From Branchiostoma floridae (taxonomy: Eukaryota; Chordata; Leptocardii; Amphioxiformes; Branchiostomatidae), in assembly GCF_000003815.2 (NCBI RefSeq), contig NC_049992.1, forward strand, positions 10,846,944 through 10,910,943: a stretch of DNA of 64,000 nucleotides. The letters run 5' to 3'. This document shows positions 1 through 13,959 of this stretch, in pieces. The notes beneath the pieces were generated by a model. That model was not told the origin of the DNA. It did not search any database and worked only from the letters and a program-made list of their open reading frames with translations. The position numbers and the translations under genes were made by a program. The stretch's first letter is position 1. Each line of letters begins with the position of its first letter.

Positions 1-26
1 CTTCTTACTTCTGAAAGTCGACTTAC

Positions 27-1826
27 CAGACGCCAGGCTTGAGCTACTGGTACTGTCGTCTGATTGGACGGCGTCTTCATGTTCATAGAACTCCCCTGAA
101 ATTTGGCGGTAAAACGATTGAAACTCAGGTAATCGATGTGTTTTCTTCCGCATCATAACCTTTGAACCTTCACCTCCAACCTTAAACCCGTTGTCACGAT
201 GAGATGACCTGTGACCTTTGGTGAGCAGAAATCCTTCCTCCGATTCGTCGTCTGCATAGTTTGAGGTGCGAGACGCGAAGTCCTGAGCTGTGCTGAACGG
301 CCGGCCGAGGTAGGTACCTGTCGACTGGAGCGAGGCTAGCAGCTGGCCTGAGGAAAGTCTGTTGCTCGTTCCAATCCTGAGAAAAATAATAAACCATTTT
401 GAATTTGCCTATCTTAACAATGTGACTCAATTATGTTGTGCTGAAAAGAGTACTCTTGAGTAGGAAAATTGCAAGAACTTTCTACTTCCACAAAATATTG
501 ACGATGTTTTTCACTTTGTACATGTACCAGTGGAGTTCAAGCGCCTCCAACTGGCCAGTCCAATTGGTCTTTTGGCCTGGCGATGATGCCGTTGGATTAG
601 TAAGCTGGCGGGCCTAGGTTCGTTTGGATACCGGGAGCCAGCAGACTGTTTCTACTCGCTGTAGTTTTTCATACACAAGTACTTACCCGGAGCTAAATGA
701 CCGACTGTGTCCTTTGAGCCCAAAGTCACTGCTGAGAGTTCTGCTGTTGTCGCTGAGGAACAGCAAGTCCGACCGGCTCGAGTCTGATTCTCTTGACAAC
801 TTTGGTCGGCTGGAAGCATAGAAGTATTGTGACAGTAAGAATACATACGGCAAAGAAAGCTGGGGATTTGCTGGTCACGCATGGAGGAGTAAAGATGAGA
901 TCATTACTGACGTTCTGCTGTGGACTCCCAAACATGGTCATGCAAGCAGAGGTAGACCACGCAAAACATATCTTCATCAACTTTGTGAAGATACTGGCTG
1001 CTGAGCTTAAGATCTGCCCAAGGCTATGGAGGGTAGGGAAGGATAGAGGGAGAGAGTCATGTTCATCTGTGCTCGGATGATGATGATGATGATGTGTCAG
1101 TGAGACCATTGTATCTTCATGACGTTATGATGTCCCAGGCTTATTCCCTCTCCCCATCGGTTTTTACAGTGACGTACGCTTATGTTGTACGAAGTGCTAG
1201 GAACGATTCGACGGCTTACCTTGCAGACGACTTCAAGTGTCTAAGATAGACCCCCAAGTCTCCCCCAGGCTGTGCTCGCATGTCTATACTTCTCTCGTCT
1301 AGACCCTTCAAGAAACGGAGAAACGTCTTGCCCTTCGGTTCGTCTGCAGCCTTTAAGGAGCACAAAGAAGAAACATATCATTATAAATCCTTATACACGT
1401 GTACAAAAGAAAGCACGACACAAACAGACAACTGAGACACAAACAATACGGCCAGCGGGTTATTTAGCAAACTATATTGCAAGGACTTTTCCCATGACGA
1501 TGAGAAGTCCGATCAGCTGCGCCACCTACCTCTTCGAGTCCAAACTGCAGTACGGAGTCGATCAGCCCGTCCACCGTACCCAGGGTAATGCCTGACTCCA
1601 TGCCCTTCAGTCGGTCGCGTGACTTTCTGGGTTGATGGTCGCCCTGCTGCGCATGCTCCGCCATGAGGAGGTCCGGGGTGGTGAAGAGTAGTAAGGGTCC
1701 CCGGCGGGTCAAGTACGTCCTGGGCAGGACAACTTCGCCATCGTCTCGGGCCAGGCGAGACGGTAGCGGCCATACTGTCTTCTCGGGGGGAACCAGTGAG
1801 GGCAGGAAGGAGGGGACTGGGTACTC
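27..1826 (-). CDS. KIAA2012-like protein, four internal exons (partial gene)
   Basis: Four minus-strand exons join in phase: 1530-1826 (phase 0 to 0), 1220-1350 (0 to 2), 687-791 (2 to 2) and 27-376 (2 to 1), about 294 codons. Acceptors have good pyrimidine tracts (for example before 1826 and 1350) and all donors are GT, several GTAAGT-like. The first exon encodes a proline-rich start, then a block around LPRTYLTRRGPLLLFTTPDL and a helix ending SVLQFGLEE. The second has FLRFLKGL. The last two are rich in Ser, Asp and Arg and end with a LPEFQSFY block. The order of these blocks matches my memory of vertebrate KIAA2012, an uncharacterised intracellular protein. The amino-terminal exon(s) were not found and the gene leaves the window at the left. 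The exon model is firmer than the family name. Confidence 0.55.
896..1098 (+). mobile_element. Decayed 3' end of a non-LTR retrotransposon (LINE)
   Basis: One plus-strand frame reads DVLLWTPKHGHASRGRPRKT and continues toward DLPKAMEGREG, interrupted by stops. This is the carboxy-terminal tail commonly left by non-LTR retrotransposon ORF2 copies in animal genomes. It is followed by a GAT/ATG triplet run at 1075-1094, typical of a LINE 3' tail. It sits in an intron of the KIAA2012-like gene, in the opposite orientation. It is a dead relic. Confidence 0.7.
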
Positions 1827-4117
1827 CTGGGGAGAGGGGATGGGGCGAAGAATGTTAAAACAGAATGGCTCAGAGTGGCCCAGTCGGGCAGTTTTGTGGA
1901 ACGAAAAGTACGATATAAAAGACAACAACAATAACACAACATGAACCAAAAATAATTCAGCAACAAGCGTTTGTGCATATCTATTGGTGTAAACTTCGTT
2001 TCCGCAAACAGCTCAGCCGGGCCCCTGGTAGGAAAGGTTACGTAGGCCTGATCAGTTGACATGGCTTTGACTGTAGTTGTTTATCCGAATTTTGTGTTAA
2101 ACTTCATATATCACTTCATAGACAACGGTTGATAACATGGAAATACCCATTAAACAAGCCAAATCGAAGAGAATTTCTTTGGAAGAGCCAGTGTCGCTTG
2201 TCACTGCATGTTTTTTTCCATTATGCCTGCGTTGCACCCTACAAAAATCTAGCTATAAGTCACTAAACCAAGCTTCTAGCAACCCTTCTTCTGGCCGGGC
2301 CCTATTAAAAGAGGCCCAGGCAGTCCCCGACAGCGAGAGATTGTTTAACACAGGCTAGCACAAAACGTCCCCGAAATGGTGATTGGAAAACTGTCTGATC
2401 CGTAAGATCCGAAGTACCGATAGTTGAACCCATGAGGTTACCGCGTCGAACACTTGTGGGTGTGTGCACATGTAAGACCCGTGAAACAGGTGGTTCGGTG
2501 ACAGGTGACACCGGGCCGGCTCGAACAATGCACGGTTTGGACGCGTTTCAAACGAAAGTAAAGGAGCTTCTAAGCACTGTCAACGAGTAGCCTGGAAGCT
2601 TCTATAGCTCTAGGGACTTGAGGTCATTAACACTGCAGTATACTTAACCCTTCTCCGAGAGAGTCCTTGAACATGGAATTGACGAAAACAACTTTCCGGA
2701 TTTTCACAATGTACGCACCAAACACTGTAAAACGGTTCGCGTGATTTTGCTGATGAATTAATCATTATGTCAATGATATTTGAGTAATTTTCGACTATGT
2801 CTTTTCTCTAAACCTGTGTACCTTTACTGCATGACTTGAAAATAAATGATTAGCCCGTAGCAATGATTGTTATGTAGTTATAGCAACGTAGAGGCACAAG
2901 AATAATTGTATCACGCAATGGCCTGCCCCAGTTGTCGTCTTTGTGAACATCTTTGTGTAACGTTACCTGTCTCTGTGCTTTTTAAAGATCTTTTTAGGCG
3001 CATATGGTGTATACAAAGGCAAGGGGCTTGCAATAACATTTCCATACAATTCTCTTTGAGCGTAGTCTCTAATACAAACATACCAAACCTAAAGCTTCCA
3101 CGAACAAAAAAGCACACAATGTAATTCGTTCTTGTCACGCTGAAGTGTAGTCGTAAGACTCTTTATAAGTGACCCAGCCGCAAGTCGGCACGCGCTGCTG
3201 CGTCACCGAGAATTGTCGTGCAAACACAGCCTGTCGTAAAGTAAACCCAGCGGGACAAAAGTCACTAAGTCAGGCCGGATTATGGCACAAAGTCCTTTCA
3301 CGTTAGCCTCAAAGGTGTTCTTGCAGATGTGAAAACGGATTATGTGGACAGACTTTTTTTCTAATGGTGTGTTGTATAACAAAAGTTATTGCATTTCACT
3401 TTTATGTTAAATGAATTAGATAATGCGCCAGGTTGAAATATGCTGCAGAAATTATTTCTCCTGAGTTCTAGTCCTTAAAAAAACTGCTATACAACTGCAC
3501 AACTCGTTTTCATTATATTGCTACAAATAGACGTTACTTGGAGTGAATTAATGGTCCTTAACTTGTGTTATATGAATATATCTCAAAGGTTTCTACTTTT
3601 TGTGTTCTCGCAAATCATTTGTACACACCAATAATTTCACAAGTCTCAGCAAAGAAATAAAAGAACTAGAGCGTCGTTTCTTCATAAGCCAGGTAATTTG
3701 TGTGCGATTTCCAGAAAGCAAACAATTAGTAGTAATCATGTTCTCCTAATTCAAAATACAATCTAAACAGGTCACCAGGTCACCCGATATTACAGTAATC
3801 AAGATGGTAAAAGTCTCAGAACACAATACGTGAAGTAAATAAGCACTAATTCAATTTCTGATAACAATCGATATGCCCCCGACCTTAACAGCAAAAAGGG
3901 GCACTTTTGTAATGAGAACAAGCACAGCCTAGTTACACAGTTGTTAAACAAGCTAATGCAGAGCACAGCAGGCGTTTCAAATATCGATTTGAATGTCAAG
4001 AAGGGTGCCATGTCACTTTTAGTCGTTATTCGTGATATGTACCGAATGGCAGTCGCGTTAGAAGAAAGTTCTAACTCATGATTCGGTGTTAGCCTCAGAA
4101 CGTAGACTCCAGAAAGG
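1827..4117. other. Non-coding stretch, probable intron or upstream region
   Basis: I see no convincing exon here. It probably holds the missing amino-terminal exon(s) of the KIAA2012-like gene or is its first intron. The open frames in it have no splice context or recognisable residues. Confidence 0.4.
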
Positions 4118-4316
4118 GTCCCCATAAAGTAGCCTCTACCAGGCTCCATAGATCGGTGGTCTTATTGTAGAAATTGAACAAATAGAGTCACCACGGTAAA
4201 GGATGATGTTTTTACTGTCCGGCCGATTCCCCTAGCGTACTATTGACTCTATTTGTCCAATTTCTACAATTAGACCACCGATCCACGGAGCCTGGTAGAA
4301 GCTACCCATAAAGCAC
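4118..4316. mobile_element. Palindromic MITE with ~70-bp terminal inverted repeats
   Basis: The left arm (about 4120-4189) and right arm (about 4243-4313) are inverted copies with a few mismatches. Each contains CTACCAGGCTCC, then GATCGGTGGTCT, then TTGTAGAAATTG, then AAATAGAGTC, in that order (right arm read on the opposite strand). Only about 50 bp separates the arms. There is no ORF. This fits a non-autonomous DNA transposon; the superfamily is not assignable without clear target duplications. Confidence 0.7.
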
Positions 4317-7300
4317 CCCGCCCCATACGCCTCCAAACAACACTAGTGCGACAAACAAGCTTTCAAAAGAAGGCCGTAAATTGTGACTACCTAAAGACTA
4401 AAACTGTCTCCAATTGATGACGGTCATTAGCTAATTAGGTAGTAATTAAATGCTTTCTTGAGATTGGTGCAATAGAACTCGTCCAGCAAGGAGTTATTTT
4501 GCATCAGGAAACGGCGGTAACTATAAAGTTTTTTAAAGATCAGAAGACGTTACAATTTTAGCTCTTTATTAAAACATCAGGAGGCAGAATTAGACGGCAA
4601 AATTGTTTCACTACTATTTAATTTTCTCTATCTTTAACTATTTCTATAACTTTTCTGCACGAGCGGTGGACTGGTTATAGGGATCGATTCAGAGCCATGG
4701 TAACCCATTCGACCCGTAGACATCATGACATCGCTGCAATGCTATATCTTATCTCCGAATCTGTTAATTTTCTGCTGATAATTAACCTCGCCTTCGCAGC
4801 CCGGGTCCATTAGGAGATATGGGGAAGAATAGAAGTCTGGACCTGCACAAAAAATCGCTTTTGCTTCAGCGAACAGAAATAGAAGGACACTCGACGGACG
4901 AGTTCTCATTAAAACATGTAGCCCTTAGAAACAAGTTGTGTGGTTGTTTCAGTTTTCAAGGGATCTTTTCTTGAGTTTGCTTAAAGTAAAACATCACTCA
5001 AAATCTGACTGTCAGAATGATTTAGAAATATCGTCCTCGTGAAGTTTTCTTCTTGAACCATTTTCTTAACTAAGTCTAAACTAAGAGTTAAACTTTTATA
5101 GTAACATGTCTTTATCTTGGGTCTTATTTACCCCAAATACCGTGTTTATGTAGTCAGGCACAACGTACGTCTAAACATTTTCCCACTCCCAGAACACAAA
5201 AGAGCTAGTCCCCACATTGTCCGCGAATTATGCGCGACATTCAGAGCACGAGAGAACAGCGTGAAATTGGGTGTAGTATTTCTTAATGAAAGAGGAGATA
5301 TTGTTTTAACTTTTCACGCTGTTTTGTGACGTGTTTGGAGTAGTTTTACGCCGTTTGGTCGCCTTGAAACCCTTTGGTTGAGTTGCGTTACCGGGGTAAC
5401 AACACACCTTACCGTGCAATGTGGACATTCGGTCCACACTTTCAGGACCGGGGGATTGTTCCAAACATTGAGAAATGGACTTGTGTATCTGTTGGGCGTT
5501 GCTGAAACCATAACTCAATTATAGTTTCTAAGGGAAACAGCCAAACAACTGATAGTCGTGGCTTTGTGACAAAAAGTGCTGGTAAAAGAAACGGCCAGAG
5601 ACACAATTAGAAACGGAAATTGGTTATTCTCTCCTCTTTAGGTCAGTCGTAATAAGTAATACTGAGATGTTTCGTGCAAGAAGACAAAGATCACAGCGTT
5701 TGAAATAGACTATTATTTCTCTAAAATTTGTACAACATTTTGTGTGAAATGTACCGTAAAACTATCAATGTCTGAACATATTTTCCAAGAAGCTATGACA
5801 CTTTTCCGTGTAAATGTCCTTTCCATGTTTTACATAAAATCTCTAAACATGTCCGATTCAACAAACGAGAATTTGATGGTTTTCGAAGAGAATTTTATTA
5901 GATTTGTTTTTAAAAGTTCATCAACACTTACTTATCTACATGTTCCTACTTTTCATGTACATTGTATGGAATATACCTATAGCATTCGTCTGTATACTAG
6001 TACACTTCGCGTCTAGCCAACAAGTGGGGATCGGTCTGTAATTAAATAATTAATGACAGCCGGAAGCTAATATATCTCTTGTACAATTCTAACAAGAGGA
6101 AATATCTTCAAAGTGGCTTACCTCAGACTGATCCACAACCTTCAGAGCGCCGTTCTGTTTTCCCTGTCCTCGCGATAAAGGACTCAGCAGCGAGTTCCAC
6201 ATGTCTGGATTCTAAACCCGCTGGAGGTGTTGTACTGAACCGAAGTTACGACTGTGTATACCCGTATTTGTCTGCAGTATATTGTATATTGTAGTTGTCT
6301 CGTACACTGCTGTCATATTGGTGTGTACATGTTTTACACGCACACAGAACGTTGAAGTGGTCACCGGTCGATCTGTTTATAGTAGAGACAGGGCGCACGA
6401 CGGCTTGTCGAGATCCATTCAGTAACGCGAGAATATGCCGCTAAATCCCTCACAGCATTAGCGTCAACGACGTCTTCATGTTTCCTTGGATACCACCTTT
6501 AGCGAGTATGCCACTCAGATAACACAAATCCTCTGAGTCTGAGAATACACTTGTGTGGGCAAAACTGTACTACATCACACGATACAGTCCCGCGGCTTTT
6601 TATACACCAGTCAAAAAATAGTCTGTCTTTCACTCAGCTGGTATCACCATAGCAACGGACGCTGAACTCGACACCGTCAAGTCGACGGCAAATTCACGCG
6701 TGTTTGACGACCACAGACGTAGATCCACGTTTTCTGTGAGTAAATCCTTCCTCCATTTTGAATGGAGAGACTATAATCTATAACCGTCAAGCATCGGCGG
6801 TCGTTTACATACCGTAACTATGTCGACGGGTCGCGACCAAGGGACGGTACGTTTTGTAGAATCGTCAACTCGATTATGACGAGAGCTATCGCATTTGCAA
6901 ACGCATTCATGTAATGTTATGCATTTTTAATACCACATGTTGTGCACAAAGGCCAAAGTTAAGGTTATGTCTTGAGGGAAATTGTATATCCTTTCTAACA
7001 ATATTTTGATGAGATATTAGACGACATTTTTGAAAGGTCAGTGAGAATGGTGGCATTGAAAAACCGATAGTAAGTCTCATGGGTGTAACAAAACATTTCA
7101 ACTCTAGCATTTCGGTAAATTGTAAATCTCTAAAGGAGATCTAGTAATGATACAGTGCATGAAAAGGTTGGGACACTAATGATAAAGTTGCACGAAATAA
7201 TTGCACGAAGTAATACGCTGTGTAAGTTTACAGAGTGTTGAATACGTTTCTTTTTTTGAGCTTATCTTGGCCAATTTTGAATAAACGTTCGTCAGCTATA

Positions 7301-8409
7301 ACTGTCTTTTTTTGTCTCATCTATGTCGGGAACAGATAGGCGAACGTTTGTCGACATATATACAAAAGATCGTATTTCAAATCTTGTCACTGAAAAACAT
7401 CCTCCCATCCCCATTCAACGATTGAGTGAACTAATGTACCGCCCCCTTCCCTCCATTGTTGCGCTCGAGGCGTTTTCACGACCAATTTTCTGTGGCCAGA
7501 GAATGGGACCGACACAATGGCCTGTGATTGGCTGCTGCACACGCCCTGGTAGGCTTTCCGGTAGAACAGGTGTAACGCAGTCTGTTCCTACAGGTAGTCT
7601 CTACCAGACTGACCACGCTGGCCATTATAGGGAGAAAAATTTGCCAGGGGTGTTGAGTACCAGGGAGGTTGGTCACCGCTCCGTAGGGAAAACATGAACC
7701 TAAGCGTAGCCCCTGGCCAATTTCCCGATTTATTTGTCGAATTCTACGATCCCCGCATCCCAATAGGAAGGCCTGGTAAAGGCTATTCTACAGGCGTCTA
7801 GACCAAATAACTGGCGACTGTTAACTGGACGTTTACACATACAGCAAATTGTGAGCCGTTTAGGGACAAAACACGGGTCATTTTGACAGAGAAAAGTCAC
7901 GGAACTTTAGAATCTATAATTAGAACAGGTGCATGCAGTATTTAAGGCATCTACTCTCTCATTTTATGTGGAAGGTAGGTATAAGATACACGTGTTGCTA
8001 TCTAAACGTGTTATTATGCTAATCATGTGCCGTTTGGCTAGTCACAGAGCCTTGGAATCTTTAAGATTAAATCAGACGCTCGATAAGTTTGAATGGACCA
8101 GGCTATCTCATACAGCACAGTTATAAAATGTTACTACAAATCTAGTGGTAACTCTGATCCATGTTTTTATTCATGGTGGACAAAACGCCAGCCTTGCTTC
8201 AAAGAACTTTAAATAGAGATAACGTAATACTTCTGTGTGTGAAACTTGAAAACAAAATGAGTTGAAATTCTCCATGACAGATATAAAAGGACATAGGTAG
8301 TGTTGACTCCTTAAATGTTACCCTATGAAACATTAACATACACACCCTAACTTCAGCAATCCTTTTAGTCTACCTACATGTATCTAGCTTCCACCCTCTC
8401 CTCTTTATA
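4317..8409. other. Intergenic, no gene seen
   Basis: AT-rich DNA with no supported exon. An X-box-like motif (ATCACC-AT-AGCAAC) lies at 6643-6656. The 7520-7800 stretch contains fragments resembling the CTACCAGGC arm of the MITE at 4118, and is probably decayed transposon. Confidence 0.4.
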
Positions 8410-8616
8410 TACTGTAAATGCATTTAAGTTCGCGGGGATTTAATTTCGCGGTAGCGGGAAAATGGACTTTTCGCGGTGGTTTTAATTTCGCGGCAGCACC
8501 ATACACTGTAGTCTCTTACTGTTATGGAAAAATGTTCTCGGTGGTTTTAAATTCGCGGTGAAGCGGCTACCGCGAAAACCGCGAACATTAATCCACCGCG
8601 AACATTTCTGCATTTT
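8410..8616. mobile_element. TTCGCGG palindromic MITE, copy 1
   Basis: The element starts TACTGTAAATGCA and ends near TTTCTGCATTT. It is filled with TTCGCGG and its complement in opposite orientation in the two halves, so the whole element folds on itself. Related copies lie at 47246-47466, 55223-55435 and (decayed) 34824-35028. There is no coding potential. It is unusually CpG-dense for this AT-rich window. Confidence 0.8.
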
Positions 8617-11600
8617 TTTGTCACCCCTGTCCATTTTCGAGCAAACTAATGCTGTCAGAGTCTGCCAGAGATTTAAGAGACGTTAAGAGCCGTATTTGAT
8701 TTACAACACACTCCATTAGAAGACATTCCCCTCCTTACTTGACATTTGACGAAGTTTTCGGTGTGACACTTTAACTGTGCCCTTCCACCCTCTGTAAATA
8801 AATTAGCGTTTTATCCCCCAACAGTAACAGTAGAGTCAATTTGAGTACAAAGGCCGGTCAATACAATTAAGATACCTGAGTGCTTTTTCGTATCCAGGCA
8901 CTAGTATATTCTACAGAGGTGCAGCTAAACGGTTGATGTTGCGACTGACGTATTTCACTGATGCCCCCCTCCCCACCGTGAATACAAAATACTTGTTATA
9001 CCAAGGAAGTTATTTGCGCCAATATTATGTTGGCCTCATTTATTTGACATTGGCAAACAAAATAGTAAATCGTAAAATTCGTTTTGAAGTAGTTGCGAGG
9101 CCATATTGTCATAAATATATCACGAATTGTAGAAAAATCCAACTTCTCTAGATATAGCCAACACTGATATTTGAGTCGTCTCTTTTTTTTTACAATAATG
9201 TTAATCACTATTTATTGTCACATTTATGTCTCTATATTTCTACCTCGTACTTTCAATTTGCCTGAAGGTACGAACTTACAAATGAGCTTTCTTATCATTA
9301 TACATGTATCTGTTTTGCGCCAGTTGAGTGTTTGCACATGAAAAATGTCGAAAGTAGCTAAATACCAACGAATAAGATGAGAGAACTAACCAGTTTTTAA
9401 ACAGCTATATATAATTTATATATATGAAAAAATAGTATTTCATATTCAGGCGACATACTTTAATAAACCATTACGATGCATGCCCTTTCGTTAATATTTT
9501 GTTATTAATCCCCTTCTGAATGAAATCAATCATCGTCCTCACCACAACTGTAGTGGCAACATGACCCGTCGTGCAAATTAGCTGTCAATCACTGTGGAAC
9601 CCCCTAATGACGTCCATGTTTCCATAGCGACAGCCATGAAAACATTACGTAATGTCGCTATATGGAGTGTCATTCTTAGCGTCCCCAAACAACATACTAA
9701 CACCATATACAGAACGTAATGAATATTTTATAAATCTTGATAAAACGGAAGTGACGTCTCTGCCACCGGAAGTCACGTCATGTCCCTACCTATTAAACCA
9801 CAAATTAATGGCGGCCGCGGCGGGAGATTAACGATAAGCTACATTGGCATGGACAATAAATTATTGATACGTGCTCAATACAGGACGGTATCAAAGGATT
9901 GGGTGGAAATTATCTCATCCCTTTCAGCAACGCATCATAGTGTCACATTTTGTTAATGCTGTACTCGCTTTTAGCAAAAATATATACACTTTATTGAGCT
10001 GATAAAAACAGGTTTATTTAGTAAGATGAGGCATTGTTGTTTCATTGTGTTGATTAGAAATTGTGCTTAGACTGTAAGTGTCCAAGTGTGTAAGCTAGTG
10101 TAAGACTCATTTAAAACTGTAATGCTGAAAGACCCTTGGAGATATCTTGACACTCGTGACAGTGAGGACATACGACAATGTATAGACTCCTCGTCACGAT
10201 ACCCATTATTTTCCCTCACGCATGCTATTTTGGCCACACGTCCACTTCAAAGAAGTCATAATGCGTGCTATAAACTTTCTTTGTCCGTTATAAAATCCCT
10301 ATACACGATGAACATATTTCGCAATGGAGCAATGTACAAACATCATGCATTATCACTTATCAGAAAACGTCACCAAATTTGCTGTAAACATATGCCCTTT
10401 AGTCACTTATTTGCTATGGGCATAACGTAATAACGTTCTAAAATATTAAACTAGCTATGGGCCATGTAACGTGACATAAAATTTCATTAGATGTCTACGA
10501 CCTAAATATACGACTTGCTAGACTTATTTACGTTTTGCATGCATGGTGACTCATCCAAGTTTCCTAGGAACTTGACGGTGACACAATAGGAATATGACTC
10601 AAGTTGACAAATGATTCGCTCCAACGACGCGTACACTATGCACTTGTAACCACAACAATGCATTCGTTTGAATCGTATCGATTTATCCTCCAGTGGAATC
10701 AGTCTTTCGTACTAGCTTTTCAAACGAGCAACACGAACAAAGGACAAGGTCTTGTCATCATATCCAGTCCACGTATATTGTAACTGATTCAGATTAATTT
10801 GCTCTGTTACACGATCTGGTTTCACATAATAGCAGGGTTTTGCAACCTGATATCTTACGTGCAAACGTTACCAGATGGTAAAGTCACTTGACTGTGCGAT
10901 TTCAACGATTACGATGTGCGAACAACACTGGCTAAAATACATTTATTGGTTTGATATATGTACACTTGTGTAGCACACAAAGTTTGCCACCAAATGATTT
11001 TCGTAATTGCATAGAATGCACATTGATATTGTAACAAACGCTGTACCTACTGTTTTTCTGCCTAATATTGCTGTCTATTACTCTACTTCTTGTGCACAAA
11101 CATTAGTCAAATGCTGAACATTGAAGCGTTAGGAATTTATAACTTATTGCATGCTAAACCGTGCTGTAGAACGATAATCTTGTACGTTTTGTATATTTAT
11201 GTTCCCCATCAAAATTCTATTTGATCTCAAAGCTTTGATCAGCGTACCATGTCTGTTTCAGTGTTTGTGTGTCGCAATTCAACAAAAGTGTTTCGAAGCT
11301 CATTCTATTTTATCTTGTGCGAGTTAATTTAAATATCTTTTAGTATTTCTCATGAAAATCATTGGACCAGTCAGAAGCAATTATAAGATTGATTTGTTTG
11401 AAGATTTCTTTACTCAAAGGGTGCTTCGCTAGTAGTTACCGCTAGATGTCGTCTTGAAAGTGGATTACTAGTATGAAGAACAGATTTAGCCCATTGAGGA
11501 AGCGTGTATTATTGATATGTAGGGCTTCTGTTGCTAGACAAGGAATATGCCAGCCACGATTTCCCGTGTAAGTGTCATTTTCTCAAGATATACGGTAAAA

Positions 11601-13959
11601 AAACGATATAACTGCGCAATTTTGCTATTATGGGTTTTCTACAATCCGAAATAACATCCTTTAAGACTAGAAATAGCCCATTACATTCCCAGGAGCTGTG
11701 ATCAAACTAGAAGGATTGCGATTTTTATGTACTACCATTCACTCTGGAAGCGTTTTTGTGTAGGTATTATTGACGTTTTTGGTGTGTAATAGAAATCTTT
11801 GAGCGGAGGTAAAATCTAACGATATGTATTAGATGGGCCCGGCAACACTGTGCCCTGACACCCACACATTACTGCACGACCCCTGCATTTCCCAGATGAG
11901 ACGTTATAATACCAAGCGGCCACCAAAGCGCTTCCAAGGTTGTATATATTTGCCAGGTGCACATTTTTCTTCTCCTGACATTTACGGGGAATTACAAGGA
12001 TCGCTTGCAATGATACGGCCAAAACGGAACGATTGCACAACAAGGCAATTTGTGACCGTAATTTTGGTAAAACGTTTGATGATAGGACTGCAAAGGCCAC
12101 CTGTCGACCATACATTGAAATGCAGCAGATTTTTAACTATCCCTATTTCTCATTCTGTAAGCACACATTCCGTGCACTACGACCCCTTAGTGGCTTGTAA
12201 ATTTGCGTTCTTAACGTGAAAGATTGTGATGTTTTGCCATTACAAGCGGTACAATTGAGTTTCTTAAGGTATGATTTACATGATTACAATGGCTCAAGAG
12301 CTTTTAAAGTTTACGTTGGAAGTTCTAACCTAAACTCATCTGCCGCCCCGTGGAAATAGTTTATAGTTTGAGAGGTTTAGTTGAAATATAAACGTATAGA
12401 ATTGACCGAACCGACGTAAAATGTTAAAAACGATTAATTCATTTCGATGTCATTTTTGTTGAGTTTATTCAAGGATATAACATTTTCACCTAGAAAATTT
12501 CACCATCCTGTTACGTTGTTACTTTAAGGTCAGCATTTACAACACAAAAACGAGTGAGCAAATAGTCAAATTTATACTGTTAACGTGCCTTTATTTGTAT
12601 TGTGCATTTCGTAGAGCACATGTACAATAGCTCTGTATAGCATGTGTACAGCAGTTCTGATTCTGTTGGCAAACGATCTTTCTATGGCAAATGTCGCTGA
12701 TTCGATGAAGTCGCATACATGTACTTCCAAAATACAGAAGCAAAAATCATTGACAGTACATATAACAGGGCATTGTATGAAGGCGAGGCGTTGCGAAGAA
12801 GACCCTCGCTCTGAAAAAAGGCAGTTTATATGCAAATCAACAAATACAAAAATAATGCTTAAAGCAGAACACATCCTTGAAATTGATAAAATGGACGCAA
12901 TGTTCGTCTTTCGAAATCCACTTATACTGGCATCCTTCTTATACACTGGAATGAGCACAAACGCTTTGTATCATCATAAGCTCCTTTGTCCCTCACGTAG
13001 CTTTACTCTGTAGCATCAGCGCGTACCGATCACCAAGACAAGGCAGTGGAACTGCAACTTAAGCCAAGGACAAAGTATGTGCATCAGGAGGCTTTGGTCC
13101 GCTATGGTGTTCTCAGCTGTACAATTATATCCATGGATGAACAGCCCGAAGCTTAGATTGTCACACTCTACGGAGCTCAAGAAGAAATCACCGTGAAGTT
13201 TACAGCTGTACATGACGTTACATACATACAATATAGAAGCATCTCCACCGGCCTTTTTTACACAGCTTCTGTCCTTCAACTCATTTAATGGCCAGATGTA
13301 CGGTATGAAGACCCTGTCATGTTAACTAGAATATCGTTGTTAAAAAGTTTTGGCTAAGATTCTCTGATTTGGGCAGATGATCAAAGTCATATCCACCAAT
13401 TCAGTTATCTTCATTCACGACGATTGGCTATTTGCCCAATGTCTTTACCATCTTGAAGGATGACGATGAATGTGCTCATAATGATGTCTATAAAATGTTG
13501 TTCTGCATGGAAATGTTTTCAAAATTTGAGTAGACAATATAATCAGGAAGTCTAGAAATTGCAGTGTGGTGACAAGAAAAATTTTGTGTTTTCGATTCTT
13601 TAAAACAACTCAACTATTGCGCCAAACAGCAAATATTGGCACCGTTTTGGCCATTAAAACAACACTCCAGGGCTGCCGACGTCTTCAGTCTGTCACTGAA
13701 AACTTGGGGAAAACTTGCTTACGAACGATAGATGCACCTTACATGTGTTGTCTTCAGCCTATTAAGAGAGTGCATTCTCGTGTGTGGCGGGATCTGTCTG
13801 AGCGCACACAAACGCTTTCCAAAGGCGGCAACAGTCTTTTCTTCTGCTTTGCTCCAGACATGTTTCGATCCTTTACTCTATCCCTAAAGTGCTTAAATGC
13901 ATTTGGTTGAGTGCAATGTTGGTATGAACATGGAAGCGCTCTTGCGCACAGCAACAACA
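8617..13959. other. Intergenic, no gene seen
   Basis: AT-rich DNA without a supported exon. Part of the right end (about 13284-13959) is probably the 3' UTR of the minus-strand gene at 13960. An ATTAAA on the minus strand at 13284-13289 is a possible polyadenylation signal. Confidence 0.35.

Noticed and set aside
1464..1949. 161-codon minus-strand frame as a one-exon gene
   Set aside because: The acceptor at 1827 and donor at 1529 fit a 297-bp internal exon; the residues outside these limits are intronic.
9618..9631. X-box-like GTTTCCATAGCGAC
   Set aside because: Two mismatches to the RFX consensus; too weak to report as a site.
13566..13910. 114-codon plus-strand frame
   Set aside because: No start context or splice partner; it lies in the likely 3' UTR of the minus-strand gene.
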